The notes beneath the pieces are model-generated. The model had not been told where the DNA came from, did not search any database, and saw only the letters and a list, made by a program, of their open reading frames with translations. A DNA stretch of 64,000 nt, from the NCBI RefSeq assembly GCF_014195535.1, contig NZ_JACIBY010000001.1, forward strand, positions 186,001-250,000. The letters are read 5' to 3'. Source of the DNA: Runella defluvii. Lineage in GTDB: Bacteria > Bacteroidota > Bacteroidia > Cytophagales > Spirosomataceae. A program made the translations under genes and the position numbers. The stretch's first letter is position 1. Every line of letters begins with the position of its first letter. This document shows, in pieces, positions 35,515 through 44,913 of the stretch.

Positions 35515-36504
35515 TTAGTAGGTTGTTGGAAAAATATACCTCAAAAATACGCTTTTCTCTTTGGGAAACGCAATCGGAGCATACACGATGAACGATTGTT
35601 GTTCAGCGGTTACCTGAATTCGGTAGCGGCTGCCTTCAAAAATGCTTCGCTCTACCGTTGCCCAAATGCCTTGCGTGCCTTCGGTTTCGGTAATGATCAG
35701 TTGCTCAGGGCGAATCAGCAAGGTGTCAGACGGTCGGGGAGGAGTTCCAAAAAACTGCTCAAACGTATTGCGAGGCACAACATTGATTTCTCCCGTCAAC
35801 TCCGCTACGTACTCACTGATGGGTTGTTGATATACTTCTTGGGGCGTGCCCATTTGTAATAACTTCCCTTGGTATAAAATCCCCATTCGGTCCGACAAAC
35901 TGAGGGCATCGGGGGCATCGTGGGTGACAAAAATGCAGGCAGTCCCCGTTTCTTCGGCCAGTGTACGGATGGTTTGGGCAAGGCGACGGCGATTGGCAAA
36001 ATCCAAGTGCGCAAACGGTTCGTCGAGGAGCAATACTTTGGCTTCTTCGGCCAGCGCGCGGGCAATGGCGGTGCGCTGTTTTTCCCCGCCCGACAGCGAT
36101 TTGGCGGGTTTGTCGGCCACCGTTTCTAAGTGGCAAAGCTCGATAAGCTCGTCCACCCGCTCGTCGCGATAGGCTTTTTGGTAATACCGAAGCGCGTACG
36201 CAATGTTTTCCCGAACACTGATGGGCAACGATAGATTATAGTCTTGGTGGACAATTTTAATGTCAGGATGCCCAGGAATGAGCTGGTCGCTGGCAAGGCG
36301 TAATTTTTCGCCGTTGAGCCAAATTTCACCTTCATCGGGGTCAATCAGCCCCGCTGCCAAACGCAATAACGTACTTTTTCCCGAACCACTTTCGCCCAAA
36401 AGGCCAAGAATTTCTCCTGTTTGAAGTTCTAACTGAATGTCGGATAAAACCGATTGAGGTGGGTAGTTTTTAGAAAGATGACGTAATTCTAACAAAGAGT
36501 ACAT
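35515..36504 (-). CDS. ABC transporter ATPase with TOBE-like C-terminus (iron/spermidine/putrescine type)
   Basis: 329 residues from the ATG at 36502-36504 (MYSLLELRHLSKNYP). Walker A is GESGSGKST, the Q-loop is in KIVHQDYNLSL, the signature LSGGEKQRTAIARAL, Walker B VLLLDEPFAHLD, and the switch His is in FVTHDAPDAL. About residues 235-329 form a TOBE-type regulatory domain (LLIRPEQLIITETEG). It resembles FbpC/PotA-type ATPases. No permease or binding-protein gene is adjacent; the gene is followed nine bases later by the tricorn protease gene, so the partner permease must be encoded elsewhere. Confidence 0.9.
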   Translation of the reverse strand: MYSLLELRHLSKNYPPQSVLSDIQLELQTGEILGLLGESGSGKSTLLRLAAGLIDPDEGEIWLNGEKLRLASDQLIPGHPDIKIVHQDYNLSLPISVRENIAYALRYYQKAYRDERVDELIELCHLETVADKPAKSLSGGEKQRTAIARALAEEAKVLLLDEPFAHLDFANRRRLAQTIRTLAEETGTACIFVTHDAPDALSLSDRMGILYQGKLLQMGTPQEVYQQPISEYVAELTGEINVVPRNTFEQFFGTPPRPSDTLLIRPEQLIITETEGTQGIWATVERSIFEGSRYRIQVTAEQQSFIVYAPIAFPKEKSVFLRYIFPTTY

Positions 36505-36552
36505 TCCGACGTTTAGTTTCTTTTGTTGGTGAACACAAAACAAGTTGATAAA

Positions 36553-37485
36553 ATGCCATTTCTACGAATTCTTCTCTTTTTGTTGGTTGCTCAATTGAGT
36601 TTCTCCCAAGGCATCCCGCCGCAGGTACGTCGGGTGTTGTTTGTGGGAAATAGCATTACGTACGCAGGAAGTTACGTAACCGACATTGAAGCCTATTTTG
36701 TGACGCATTATCCGCAGCGTTCGATTGAATTTATCAACGTAGGGCTACCCAGCGAAACCGTTTCGGGGCTGTCGGAAGAAGGCCACGCGGGTGGACGTTT
36801 CCCCCGTCCCGATTTGCACGAACGCCTCGACCGTGTGCTCAAAGCCACCAAACCCGACTTGGTCTTTGCTTGCTACGGCATGAACGACGGTATTTATTTG
36901 CCGTTTGGAGAAGACCGTTTTCAAAAGTTTCGGGAAGGAATCGAATGGCTGCACGAAGAAGTAGAAAAAACGGGCGTAAAAATTGTTCACCTTACTCCCC
37001 CTATTTTTGACGAATTGCGCGGGAAAAATGCAGGTTACGCTGCCGTTCTCGACCGATATTCTGATTGGTTGCTGAGTTTACGGAAAACCAGAAAGTGGGA
37101 AATTATCGACATTCATTACCCCATGAAAACCTACCTCGACGCCCACCGCAAAATCGACGAGCAATTTGGTCTTTCGGGCTTTACTTTGGCCGAAGATGGC
37201 GTGCATCCTGGCGAGGTTGGGCACTGGATTATGGCCAAACAAGTGCTTTTGTATTTGGGTGAAAAACAGGTCGCTAAAGCGGGGACACCCAAGAGCGCCC
37301 TGCCCGACCGCCCCTCGTCGGAAGCGGTTTTTAAGTTGGTTCAACAACGCCAAGCGCTGATGAAAGATGCCTGGCTGACGGCCACAAAACACAAACGCCC
37401 CGAAATGAAAGTGGGGCTCCCGCTGGAAGAAGCCCAAAAGAAGGCGGCGGAGATAGAGCAGGAAATCAGGGCGCTATTAAAATAA
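36553..37485 (+). CDS. Secreted SGNH/GDSL hydrolase
   Basis: 310 residues from the ATG at 36553, giving a signal peptide (FLRILLFLLVAQLSFSQG). SGNH blocks: VLFVGNSITYAG (catalytic Ser in GNSI), GLPSETVSG (Gly), YGMNDGIY (Asn) and EDGVHPGEVGHW (Asp and His). It is an esterase, likely acting on carbohydrate acyl groups, but the substrate is not indicated. The C-terminal 60 residues are Lys/Glu-rich helices. Divergent from the ABC ATPase gene. Confidence 0.9.
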   Translation: MPFLRILLFLLVAQLSFSQGIPPQVRRVLFVGNSITYAGSYVTDIEAYFVTHYPQRSIEFINVGLPSETVSGLSEEGHAGGRFPRPDLHERLDRVLKATKPDLVFACYGMNDGIYLPFGEDRFQKFREGIEWLHEEVEKTGVKIVHLTPPIFDELRGKNAGYAAVLDRYSDWLLSLRKTRKWEIIDIHYPMKTYLDAHRKIDEQFGLSGFTLAEDGVHPGEVGHWIMAKQVLLYLGEKQVAKAGTPKSALPDRPSSEAVFKLVQQRQALMKDAWLTATKHKRPEMKVGLPLEEAQKKAAEIEQEIRALLK

Positions 37486-37611
37486 AAAAGGAGCCAAAAC
37501 TTCGCCTTATCTCTATACAAATTTGGTTTTTATCGCTCTCTTTACCTGATTGGGTAGAAGTGTCACATTTCTTGTAGTAAATTGCCGTGTCAAACTAAAA
37601 ACCAAACCCAA

Positions 37612-39408
37612 ATGATTCGTCAATTACTCTACGGAGGAGTGGTGGCGTTGGTAGGAATGGCGTCCGTCAGTCAGGCGCAGACGTCCTACAACAATCACGC
37701 CCAACTTTCCACTCGTCTCAAAAACCTCTCCACAAAATACGCTGCCCAAGCCACCGTTAGCTCGATTGGCAAGAGCGCAGGCGGGCGCGACCTGTGGTTG
37801 CTTACGCTTGGAAAAGGAGATGCGACCAAAAAACCTGCCATCCTGGTCGTGGCAGGGCTAAACGGTACGCACTTAGCTGGAACGGAGTTGGCCATTCAAA
37901 CGGCTGAAAAAATGCTTGCTTCGGCCAATGCTGATAGTATTGCTAAATTATTGACAACCAAAACGTTTTATTTTTTGCCAAGCATGAATCCTGATGCGCA
38001 GGAGCAGTTTGCGGCAAAGCTAAAATTTGAACGTACTGGAAATGATACCAAAGCCGATGACGACCGCGATGGCCGCCTCGACGAAGACCCGTTTGAAGAC
38101 CTCAACGGTGACGGAATGATTACTTGGATGCGGGTAGAAGATCCAACAGGGTCGTTTGTTGCGAGCAAAGAAGACCCACGAATCATGGTGAAAGCCGACC
38201 CTACCAAGGGAGAAGTAGGTAAGTATTTGTTGCACAGTGAAGGGATTGACAACGACAAAGACCGCGTTTATAACGAAGACGGTCAAGGAGGTATCAACCC
38301 AGAGCGCAACTTTACGTTTGACTACCAAATTTTCGTGACAGGCTCGGGCGAGTACGCTGCTTCTGAACCCGAAGTACGCGCCTTGCTTGACTTCTTGTAC
38401 CGTGCGCCAAATATTTTTGCGGTATTGACTTTTGGCCCTAACAACAACCTTAGCGAAGCGCCGCGTTTCGATGCGTCTAAAGTAGCTCGTCGTATCATCA
38501 CGGGACCACTTTCTAAAGATGCCAAAGCGATGGAGCAAGTGTCGAAGTTGTACAACAGTCGTACGGCTATGAAAGATGCGCCAGCGATGCCACAAACCCG
38601 TGGAAACTTCTCGCAAACGGCGTATTTCCACGCGGGTCGTTACAGCTTTACTACCCCAGGTTGGTGGGTGCCTAAAGTCGAAGCCCCACGCGACTCTACA
38701 CGTCGTGGTACTGGCGCTGCTGCTCCTTCAGGTGCAGGGGCTGCTCCATCAGGTGCCGCAGCTCCCGCAGCAGGTGGTGGCGGTGGTGGCCGAGCGGGTG
38801 GCATGATGGGCGGTGGTGGTGCGGCCGCTGCGGCAGCCGCAGCAGCTTCGGCAAGTGCTGCCAATGCAAGCGAAGACGATACTCGTTTCTTGAAATGGGC
38901 GGACAAAGAAAAATTGACGGGCGTTTTTGTGGATTGGAAAGCCGTTCAACATCCTGATTTCCCTAACCAAAAAGTAGAAGTTGGTGGCGTAGCTCCATTT
39001 GTAAAATTGAACCCACCACTTTCTTATTTAGAGCCTGTTGCTGACAAACACCTCAAGTTTTTGTCAGGATTAGGTGCTCAAATGCCAGAAATTCAGTTGG
39101 TAAATGTAAAAACCGAATCACTTGGAAATAACTTGACGCGCATCACAGCGACGGTTATCAACAAAGGTTTATTGCCAACGTATGCCGAAATTGGTGACCG
39201 CGTTCGCTTTGTTCAAAAAGTAAAAACGGAACTTAAATTGGGCAGTGGCCAAGCGATTGTTTCAGGAAAACGTCTCAACCTCAGAGGTGCGTTGGGGGTA
39301 GATGAGTCAGAAGAATATACGTGGCTTGTGTCGGGTACTGGCAAACTTACGATTGAGGCTGGATGCCCAACGGCAGGCGTACAATCGACCGAGGTGACGT
39401 TGAAGTAA
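37612..39408 (+). CDS. M14 carboxypeptidase-like protein lacking zinc ligands (probable pseudo-peptidase)
   Basis: 598 residues from the ATG at 37612; signal peptide ends near SQAQ. The overall M14 layout is preserved (SSIGKSAGGRDLWLLTLG; STKTFYFLPSMNPDAQE-like segment; NPERNFTFD). Against the neighbouring paralogue at 39442, however, HANE becomes NGTH (N84, H87), the third zinc His (SYHNFGG) is replaced in VLTFGPNNN, and the region of the catalytic Glu reads YSFTTPGWW. A calcium-type DDDRDGRLDEDPFEDLNGDG insertion is shared with the paralogue. A Gly/Ala/Pro low-complexity stretch occupies about residues 363-423. Catalysis is unlikely; a binding or regulatory role is possible. Confidence 0.85.
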   Translation: MIRQLLYGGVVALVGMASVSQAQTSYNNHAQLSTRLKNLSTKYAAQATVSSIGKSAGGRDLWLLTLGKGDATKKPAILVVAGLNGTHLAGTELAIQTAEKMLASANADSIAKLLTTKTFYFLPSMNPDAQEQFAAKLKFERTGNDTKADDDRDGRLDEDPFEDLNGDGMITWMRVEDPTGSFVASKEDPRIMVKADPTKGEVGKYLLHSEGIDNDKDRVYNEDGQGGINPERNFTFDYQIFVTGSGEYAASEPEVRALLDFLYRAPNIFAVLTFGPNNNLSEAPRFDASKVARRIITGPLSKDAKAMEQVSKLYNSRTAMKDAPAMPQTRGNFSQTAYFHAGRYSFTTPGWWVPKVEAPRDSTRRGTGAAAPSGAGAAPSGAAAPAAGGGGGGRAGGMMGGGGAAAAAAAAASASAANASEDDTRFLKWADKEKLTGVFVDWKAVQHPDFPNQKVEVGGVAPFVKLNPPLSYLEPVADKHLKFLSGLGAQMPEIQLVNVKTESLGNNLTRITATVINKGLLPTYAEIGDRVRFVQKVKTELKLGSGQAIVSGKRLNLRGALGVDESEEYTWLVSGTGKLTIEAGCPTAGVQSTEVTLK

Positions 39409-39441
39409 ATTTGTTCCGCAAATCGTTAATCGAAATTTCCA

Positions 39442-41259
39442 ATGAAAAAATACATAAAATCAATCATAACTGCTACGCTTTGCGCTCCTATGTACATGGG
39501 CGTAATGGCGCAAACAGCACCCAATATCGACGCTGACCTGACGGGAATGCGGGCGATTGGTTCGCCTGCCAATCCGAAAGTAAAATGGGCGTGGAATTAT
39601 TACATGGATTACGCTGGTTTCAACAAACTCACCCAAGAGTTGGCTAAAGCGTATCCTGACTTGGTCAAATACGAATCTATCGGAAAGTCGTACCAAGGCC
39701 GCGAAATGTACGTCATCACCATCACCGATTTTAAGAGTGGCCGCCCTGAGTCTAAGCCTGCGTTTTGGATTGACGGGAACATCCACGCAAACGAGCTTCA
39801 AGGAACGCAATTTGCGATGTACACGGCTTGGTATTTGGCCGAAAGCTTTGGTAAAATGGATTTTGTAACGGACATGCTCAAAGGCCGTACGTTCTACATT
39901 TTGCCATCATTGAACCCTGATGCACACGAGAATTTTATTCATAAAGCTAATACCACAAGTTCGTCGCGTTCGGGTATGATGCCGTTGGATGACGATGGCG
40001 ATGGCTTGGTGGACGAAGATTCGTACGATGATTTGGACGGTGATGGGCACATTGTGAACATGCGCCGCAAGTCACCAACGGGACGTTATAAAATTGATCC
40101 TGAGTTTCCTGAACGTATGATTTTGGCAAAGCCTGACGAAAAAGGCGAGTACGAATTGCTTGGTTTTGAGGGAATTGACAACGATGGCGACGGACGTGTC
40201 AACGAAGATAACCCTGGCGCATACGACCCGAACCGCGACTGGGGCTGGGGCTGGCAGCCAGACTATATCCAAGGTGGTGCATTGTTCTACCCTGGAAGTT
40301 TGCCCGAAACGCAAAACGTGAAGAAATTTTTCTATAGCCACTCAAACATCGCAGGAGCCCAAAGCTACCACAACTTTGGGGGAATGTTCTTACGTCCTCC
40401 AGGCGCGGAGGAAGATGCGATGTACGTTCCACAGTCGGACATCGCCGTGTATGATGTCATCGGAAAAACGGGAGAAAAGATGATTCCTGGGTACCGTTAT
40501 TTTGTACTTTGGAAAGATTTATACACCGTTTATGGTGGTGAAATCGACTGGATTGGCCTAGGACGTGGGGTGTTTATGTTTTCTAACGAAATCAATACTG
40601 CGTACCGCATGTTTAACAAAAATTCAACCGAAAATAGAAACCAAAACGTTGAATTTGAAGAGTTTGATAAGTATCTGTTGTTGGGCGATAGCTACGTAAA
40701 ATGGAAGCCATTTAAGCACCCACAATACGGTGATATTGAGATTGGTGGAACGAAAAAGAATTATATCCGTAACACCCCAGGTTTCTTATTAGAAGAAGAA
40801 GGACACCGTAACATGGCCTTCACGATGTTGCACGCGTACCACATGCCTAAAATCGAGATTGTGGACATCAAGTCACGCGCTTTAGCCAATGGACTTAGCG
40901 AAGTAACAGCTACGATTCAAAACCAACGGGCTATCCCGACCCACTCAGCGCATGACCTTCGTTTCAAAATCGAACGTCCTGATTACATTACCTTGAAAAA
41001 CGCGCAAGTTGTAGCGGGTATGATTGTGGAAAACGATGATTTGGGTCTTACGCGTGAGCAAAAATACAACCCACAAACGATTGAGGTTCCTAATCTTCCT
41101 GGTACGGTTGGTGGTGGCTTTGGCGGCGGCGGTGGGCCTTTCGGCGGCGGTGCTGGCGGTAATGCCGTAAAAGTTCGCTGGATTGTGAAAGGTAAAGCCG
41201 ACAAATGGACGGTAGAAGTCGATAGCCGCAAAGGGGGTATCGTTTCAAAAACCCAATAA
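39442..41259 (+). CDS. M14 zinc carboxypeptidase
   Basis: 605 residues with a signal peptide (MKKYIKSIITATLCAPMYMG...AQ). Zinc ligands are visible: HANE (H115, E118) and His in AQSYHNFGG; substrate-binding Arg in DPNRDWGWGW; candidate catalytic Glu in FMFSNEINTA. Two DxDGDG-type loops (DDDGDGLVDED, DDLDGDGHIV, DNDGDGRVNED) suggest calcium-stabilised insertions. The C-terminal beta domain (about 485-600) contains a Gly/Phe-rich stretch. It is periplasmic and removes C-terminal residues from peptides, or cleaves related amides. It lies 33 bp after its probable pseudo-peptidase paralogue, in one operon. A terminator follows at 41296. Confidence 0.93.
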   Translation: MKKYIKSIITATLCAPMYMGVMAQTAPNIDADLTGMRAIGSPANPKVKWAWNYYMDYAGFNKLTQELAKAYPDLVKYESIGKSYQGREMYVITITDFKSGRPESKPAFWIDGNIHANELQGTQFAMYTAWYLAESFGKMDFVTDMLKGRTFYILPSLNPDAHENFIHKANTTSSSRSGMMPLDDDGDGLVDEDSYDDLDGDGHIVNMRRKSPTGRYKIDPEFPERMILAKPDEKGEYELLGFEGIDNDGDGRVNEDNPGAYDPNRDWGWGWQPDYIQGGALFYPGSLPETQNVKKFFYSHSNIAGAQSYHNFGGMFLRPPGAEEDAMYVPQSDIAVYDVIGKTGEKMIPGYRYFVLWKDLYTVYGGEIDWIGLGRGVFMFSNEINTAYRMFNKNSTENRNQNVEFEEFDKYLLLGDSYVKWKPFKHPQYGDIEIGGTKKNYIRNTPGFLLEEEGHRNMAFTMLHAYHMPKIEIVDIKSRALANGLSEVTATIQNQRAIPTHSAHDLRFKIERPDYITLKNAQVVAGMIVENDDLGLTREQKYNPQTIEVPNLPGTVGGGFGGGGGPFGGGAGGNAVKVRWIVKGKADKWTVEVDSRKGGIVSKTQ

Positions 41260-41295
41260 ATAGTGCCCCGATTTTAGGGAACGAACAATAACTTT

Positions 41296-41328
41296 AAAAG
41301 CGGTTGGCGTGATGTCAACCGCTTTTTG
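41296..41328 (+). terminator. Terminator of the M14 operon
   Basis: AAAAGCGGTTG (41296-41306) pairs with CAACCGCTTTT (41316-41326), nine-base loop, then further T residues. Confidence 0.92.
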
Positions 41329-41343
41329 TATTTTTAATGTGAA

Positions 41344-41363
41344 GCGGGTTGCTCACAACCCGC
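41344..41363. repeat. CTCA-loop hairpin (dispersed family member)
   Basis: GCGGGTTG-CTCA-CAACCCGC, an 8-bp perfect stem. The same loop in the opposite orientation (TGAG) occurs at 32.0 and 57.9 kb. It sits 30 bp before the D-aminoacylase gene, immediately after the terminator. Confidence 0.7.
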
Positions 41364-41392
41364 GCCTATGTTGAACCAAACCACTTTTTACA

Positions 41393-42961
41393 ATGAAACA
41401 CTTTTGCTTGACGCTGGCTGCTCTTTTGGTACATCTAACGCTTTTTGCTCAACAATACGATTTGCTGATTCGAGGAGGGAAAGTAGTAGATGGGACGGGC
41501 AATGCGTGGTTTAATGCCGATGTAGCCATCAAAGACGGAAAAGTTGCAAAGGTGGGTTCACTACCTTCTGCCACGGCCAAACGCATCGTAGATGCCAAAG
41601 GATTGATTGTTTGCCCAGGTTTTATTGATGTTCATACCCACATTGAAGAAGACGAATTTCGTGTCCCCACGGCTGATAATTTTATTTATGACGGCGTCAC
41701 GACCGTCGTAACGGGAAACTGTGGCTTGTCGAACGTGGATTTAGGACGTTATTTTGGGCAATTAGACAGCCTCAAAACCTCAGTTAATGTAGCGTCGATG
41801 ATTGGCCATAACGACGTCCGCCAAGCCGTGATGGGTACCGTCAACCGCCCTGCTACGCCCGACGAACAAAAAAAGATGGAAGCCTTGGTAGAAAAAGCGA
41901 TGAAAAACGGAGCCGCAGGGTTGGCAACGGGCCTGATTTATATTCCAGGGACTTTTTCGACTACCGACGAAATCGTGGGACTAGCGCGGGTAGCGGCTCG
42001 CTACGGCGGCGTGTATGCGTCACACATTCGTTCGGAAGGTGATGACGTTCTCAAAGCCATCGAAGAAGCAGTGTTAATAGGCCGAGAAACGGGCATTCCT
42101 GTTCAAATTTCACACTTTAAAGTAAGTGGGCAAAACAACTGGGGGCGCTCGAAAGAAACCTTGGCGGCGGTCGAAAGCGCGCGCCGCGAAGGCATCGACG
42201 TCACGATTGACCAATACCCTTATACTGCCAGTAGCACGGGTTTAACGACGTTGCTGCCGAGTTGGTCGTTGGCAGGTGGGCAAGATTCTATCAAAGCCCG
42301 CGTGGCTAATCCTACCACGCACGAACGGATGGTGAAAGACATGGTAGCTACTTTAAAACGCCGCCAACAAAAACATTTTACGTATGCGGTAGTCGCTTCC
42401 TACGACCCAGACCCATCGCTTAACGGAAAAAACTTAGAGGAAATCAACCTCCTCAAAGGACGAAAACACAAAGCGGAAGCTGAGGCCGAAACCATTTTAG
42501 AATTGGTGCTGAAAGGCAACGCCAGCATGGTTTTCCACGGAATGGGTGATTGGGATGTGGAAAACATCATGCGTTATCCCCAAAATATGTTTGCGTCGGA
42601 TGCGTCGATTCGGGTCTATAACTTTGGTGTCCCTCATCCGCGTGGGTATGGTACCAATGCGCGCGTGCTGGGCTATTATGTTCGTCAAAAGAAAATCATT
42701 CCGTTGGAAGAAGCCATTCGCCGCATGACTTCGCTTCCTGCCCAAAAGTTTAGACTGCAAGGCCGAGGACTCTTGCAATCAAACATGCAGGCTGATGTGG
42801 TTGTATTTGACGAAAATACCATCATCGACGCCTCTACCTACGACCGTCCTCACCAGTATTCTAAGGGCATAAAATACGTGGTGGTGAATGGTCAATTGGT
42901 GGTGGATGAAGAAAAACACACGGGGCTACGAGTGGGGAAAGTACTGCGTATTTTTAATTAA
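41393..42961 (+). CDS. N-acyl-D-amino-acid deacylase-type amidohydrolase
   Basis: 522 residues with a signal peptide (LTLAALLVHLTLFAQ), so periplasmic. Amidohydrolase motifs: YDLLIRGGKVVDGTGNAWF, CPGFIDVHTHIEED (HxH metal site), VVTGNCGLSN (Cys metal ligand of D-aminoacylases), ASHIRSEGD, and VQISHFKVSG. The C-terminal composite beta domain ends with YVVVNGQLVVDEEKHTGLR. It removes N-acyl groups from D-amino acids or hydrolyses related dipeptides. Together with the two upstream M14 genes it suggests peptide or peptidoglycan-fragment degradation (inference). Confidence 0.92.
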   Translation: MKHFCLTLAALLVHLTLFAQQYDLLIRGGKVVDGTGNAWFNADVAIKDGKVAKVGSLPSATAKRIVDAKGLIVCPGFIDVHTHIEEDEFRVPTADNFIYDGVTTVVTGNCGLSNVDLGRYFGQLDSLKTSVNVASMIGHNDVRQAVMGTVNRPATPDEQKKMEALVEKAMKNGAAGLATGLIYIPGTFSTTDEIVGLARVAARYGGVYASHIRSEGDDVLKAIEEAVLIGRETGIPVQISHFKVSGQNNWGRSKETLAAVESARREGIDVTIDQYPYTASSTGLTTLLPSWSLAGGQDSIKARVANPTTHERMVKDMVATLKRRQQKHFTYAVVASYDPDPSLNGKNLEEINLLKGRKHKAEAEAETILELVLKGNASMVFHGMGDWDVENIMRYPQNMFASDASIRVYNFGVPHPRGYGTNARVLGYYVRQKKIIPLEEAIRRMTSLPAQKFRLQGRGLLQSNMQADVVVFDENTIIDASTYDRPHQYSKGIKYVVVNGQLVVDEEKHTGLRVGKVLRIFN

Positions 42962-43044
42962 TTGACCACTAACTAAATTGTGTTAGTGTTGCTGCAAGAA
43001 AATTAGGAAATTCGCCTAATAAAATCAGAAGAGGAAATTCTTGT

Positions 43045-44877
43045 ATGAGATGTTGGCGATATATTGGAATAATGCTCTGGGCGTTGGGAACGGTGGTGTG
43101 CGCCCAGAATAAAATGGTCGATAGCTTACGGCATTGGCTAGATACGCATCCTGCACTCGATAGTGCGCGGGTAGTGACCTTGCACCGCCTTTCGTATCGG
43201 TTGTCAGAAATCGACCAAGCGGCTGCGTGGCGTTATGCCAACGAGGCCAATCAGTTGGCCAAACAGCTTAATAATCAAGTGAATTTGGGTCAAAGCTTTA
43301 TCAATTACGCCATTTTGGAGTCGTTGGAAGGAAATTATGCCAAAGGCCAAGAGTATTATTTAAAAGCCCTGCGACTGTTTGAACAATCGGGCTGGGAGCG
43401 GGGACAAGCGATTTGTTTGAATAATATTGCCGAAAATTATAAATCGATGAATCAGCTTCCCAAAGCCTTGGAATATACCTTTAAGGCACTGGAACTGAAC
43501 CAAAAGCAGGAAAAGCCCGAAAAACGAGGAATGGCCGTCAATCATGAACAAATCGGAGACTTGTATCGACGAATGGGGCGCTACGAAGAATCGTTGAAAT
43601 ACTTGCAAAAAGGGCTGGTTTTGGCCAAAGATGCCGACCAAAATTACCAAATTTTACCCCAAATTTTGCTAGGCATTGGCCGTAATTACAACCACCGCCG
43701 AGAGTTTAGTACGGCGCTCGACTACCTCAACCAAGCCATTGAACGAAGCCAAATTCACGGCGAAAAATTGCTCCAAATTCAGTGTTACCAAGAAATAGCC
43801 CAAACGTACCGATTGCAACAAAACTTTGAAGAAGCCAAACAATATTTAGAAAAGGCGTTTGAGACGGCGCAGGAATTTGGGTCGCTGGTAGAAACGGCCA
43901 AGCTGAACAAAGAACTAGCTGATTTGGAAGAATTGCAGGGAAATTACCGCGACGCGCTGACGTATTTTCAGAAATATAAAGTCCTCAACGATTCGATTGA
44001 ACAAAAGAAAAACGTCGTGCGGGCGGAGTTGGTGGAATTGAAATACAATGCGTTTGAAAAGGACAAAGAAAACCAACGTTTGAAACAAATTAAGGCCGCA
44101 CAAGAGGCTGAATTACACCAAAAAACGGCATTGATTGTGGCTTTGGCGTTGATAGTAGTGTTGTTGATGGGCTTTATTGGCTTCGCTTTTTACCAAAATC
44201 GACTGAAACAAATCCGTGATGCCCAAAAAGTTCAGGCCGAAACCATTCGCCAAATGCAATTGTCAGATAAAATTCGGACCCAAATTGCCCGCGATTTGCA
44301 CGATGATTTGGGCGCGACTTTGAGTGGGGTCGCCATGCTGAGTCAGGCCGCCAAACGCCAAGTGAGAGAAACCGACAGCCAACTGCGGGAGTTGCTGGAT
44401 TTGATAAGCGTTAATTCTCAACGGACGGTTGCAACGATTCGCGATATTATCTGGACTACCCGCCCGATGAACGATAGTTTGGAGAGCATGTTGAACAAAA
44501 TGAAAATTTTTGCGTCCGAAATGCTCGACCCCAAAGGGATAAAATACGAATTTTGTGTCGCGAACGACCTAGAAGAGTACAAACTCCCGTCGAACCAACA
44601 GTACAATTTCTATTTGATTTTTAAAGAAGCCATCAACAACGTGGCCAAATACGCCCAAGCCCGACACGTTTGGGTGCAAGTATTCAAAGAAAACGACCGC
44701 CTGCATCTGCGCATCAAAGACGATGGCGTGGGCTTTGATAAAGAGGCGGTTCGGGGCAGCGGCAATGGCTTGTTTAACATGGAAAAACGAGTAGAAGAAC
44801 TGGATGGGAACTTACTGGTGCGTTCGGTCATTGATGAAGGAACGGTGATTGCCCTTACGCTGCCCTTGGCGGCTTAA
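43045..44877 (+). CDS. TPR-containing sensor histidine kinase (NarL-type HisKA_3), orphan
   Basis: 610 residues. A signal peptide (WALGTVVCAQ) is followed by about seven tetratricopeptide repeats (residues 45-320), a coiled coil, one membrane helix (about 362-383) and the HisKA_3 core with H419 in RDLHDDLGATLSG. The ATPase domain has FKEAINNVAKYAQA and GNGLFNMEKRVEEL. The periplasmic TPR domain would sense a protein or peptide. No response regulator gene adjoins it, so the partner (expected: NarL/LuxR type) lies elsewhere. Confidence 0.93.
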   Translation: MRCWRYIGIMLWALGTVVCAQNKMVDSLRHWLDTHPALDSARVVTLHRLSYRLSEIDQAAAWRYANEANQLAKQLNNQVNLGQSFINYAILESLEGNYAKGQEYYLKALRLFEQSGWERGQAICLNNIAENYKSMNQLPKALEYTFKALELNQKQEKPEKRGMAVNHEQIGDLYRRMGRYEESLKYLQKGLVLAKDADQNYQILPQILLGIGRNYNHRREFSTALDYLNQAIERSQIHGEKLLQIQCYQEIAQTYRLQQNFEEAKQYLEKAFETAQEFGSLVETAKLNKELADLEELQGNYRDALTYFQKYKVLNDSIEQKKNVVRAELVELKYNAFEKDKENQRLKQIKAAQEAELHQKTALIVALALIVVLLMGFIGFAFYQNRLKQIRDAQKVQAETIRQMQLSDKIRTQIARDLHDDLGATLSGVAMLSQAAKRQVRETDSQLRELLDLISVNSQRTVATIRDIIWTTRPMNDSLESMLNKMKIFASEMLDPKGIKYEFCVANDLEEYKLPSNQQYNFYLIFKEAINNVAKYAQARHVWVQVFKENDRLHLRIKDDGVGFDKEAVRGSGNGLFNMEKRVEELDGNLLVRSVIDEGTVIALTLPLAA

Positions 44878-44913
44878 TCACCGTTTCGTAACTATTTCAA
44901 CCAAACGAAGCCT

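Noticed and set aside
38020-38631. 203-codon ORF antisense to the first M14 gene
   Set aside because: Shadow of a strongly supported gene; no recognisable motif and opposite to the operon.
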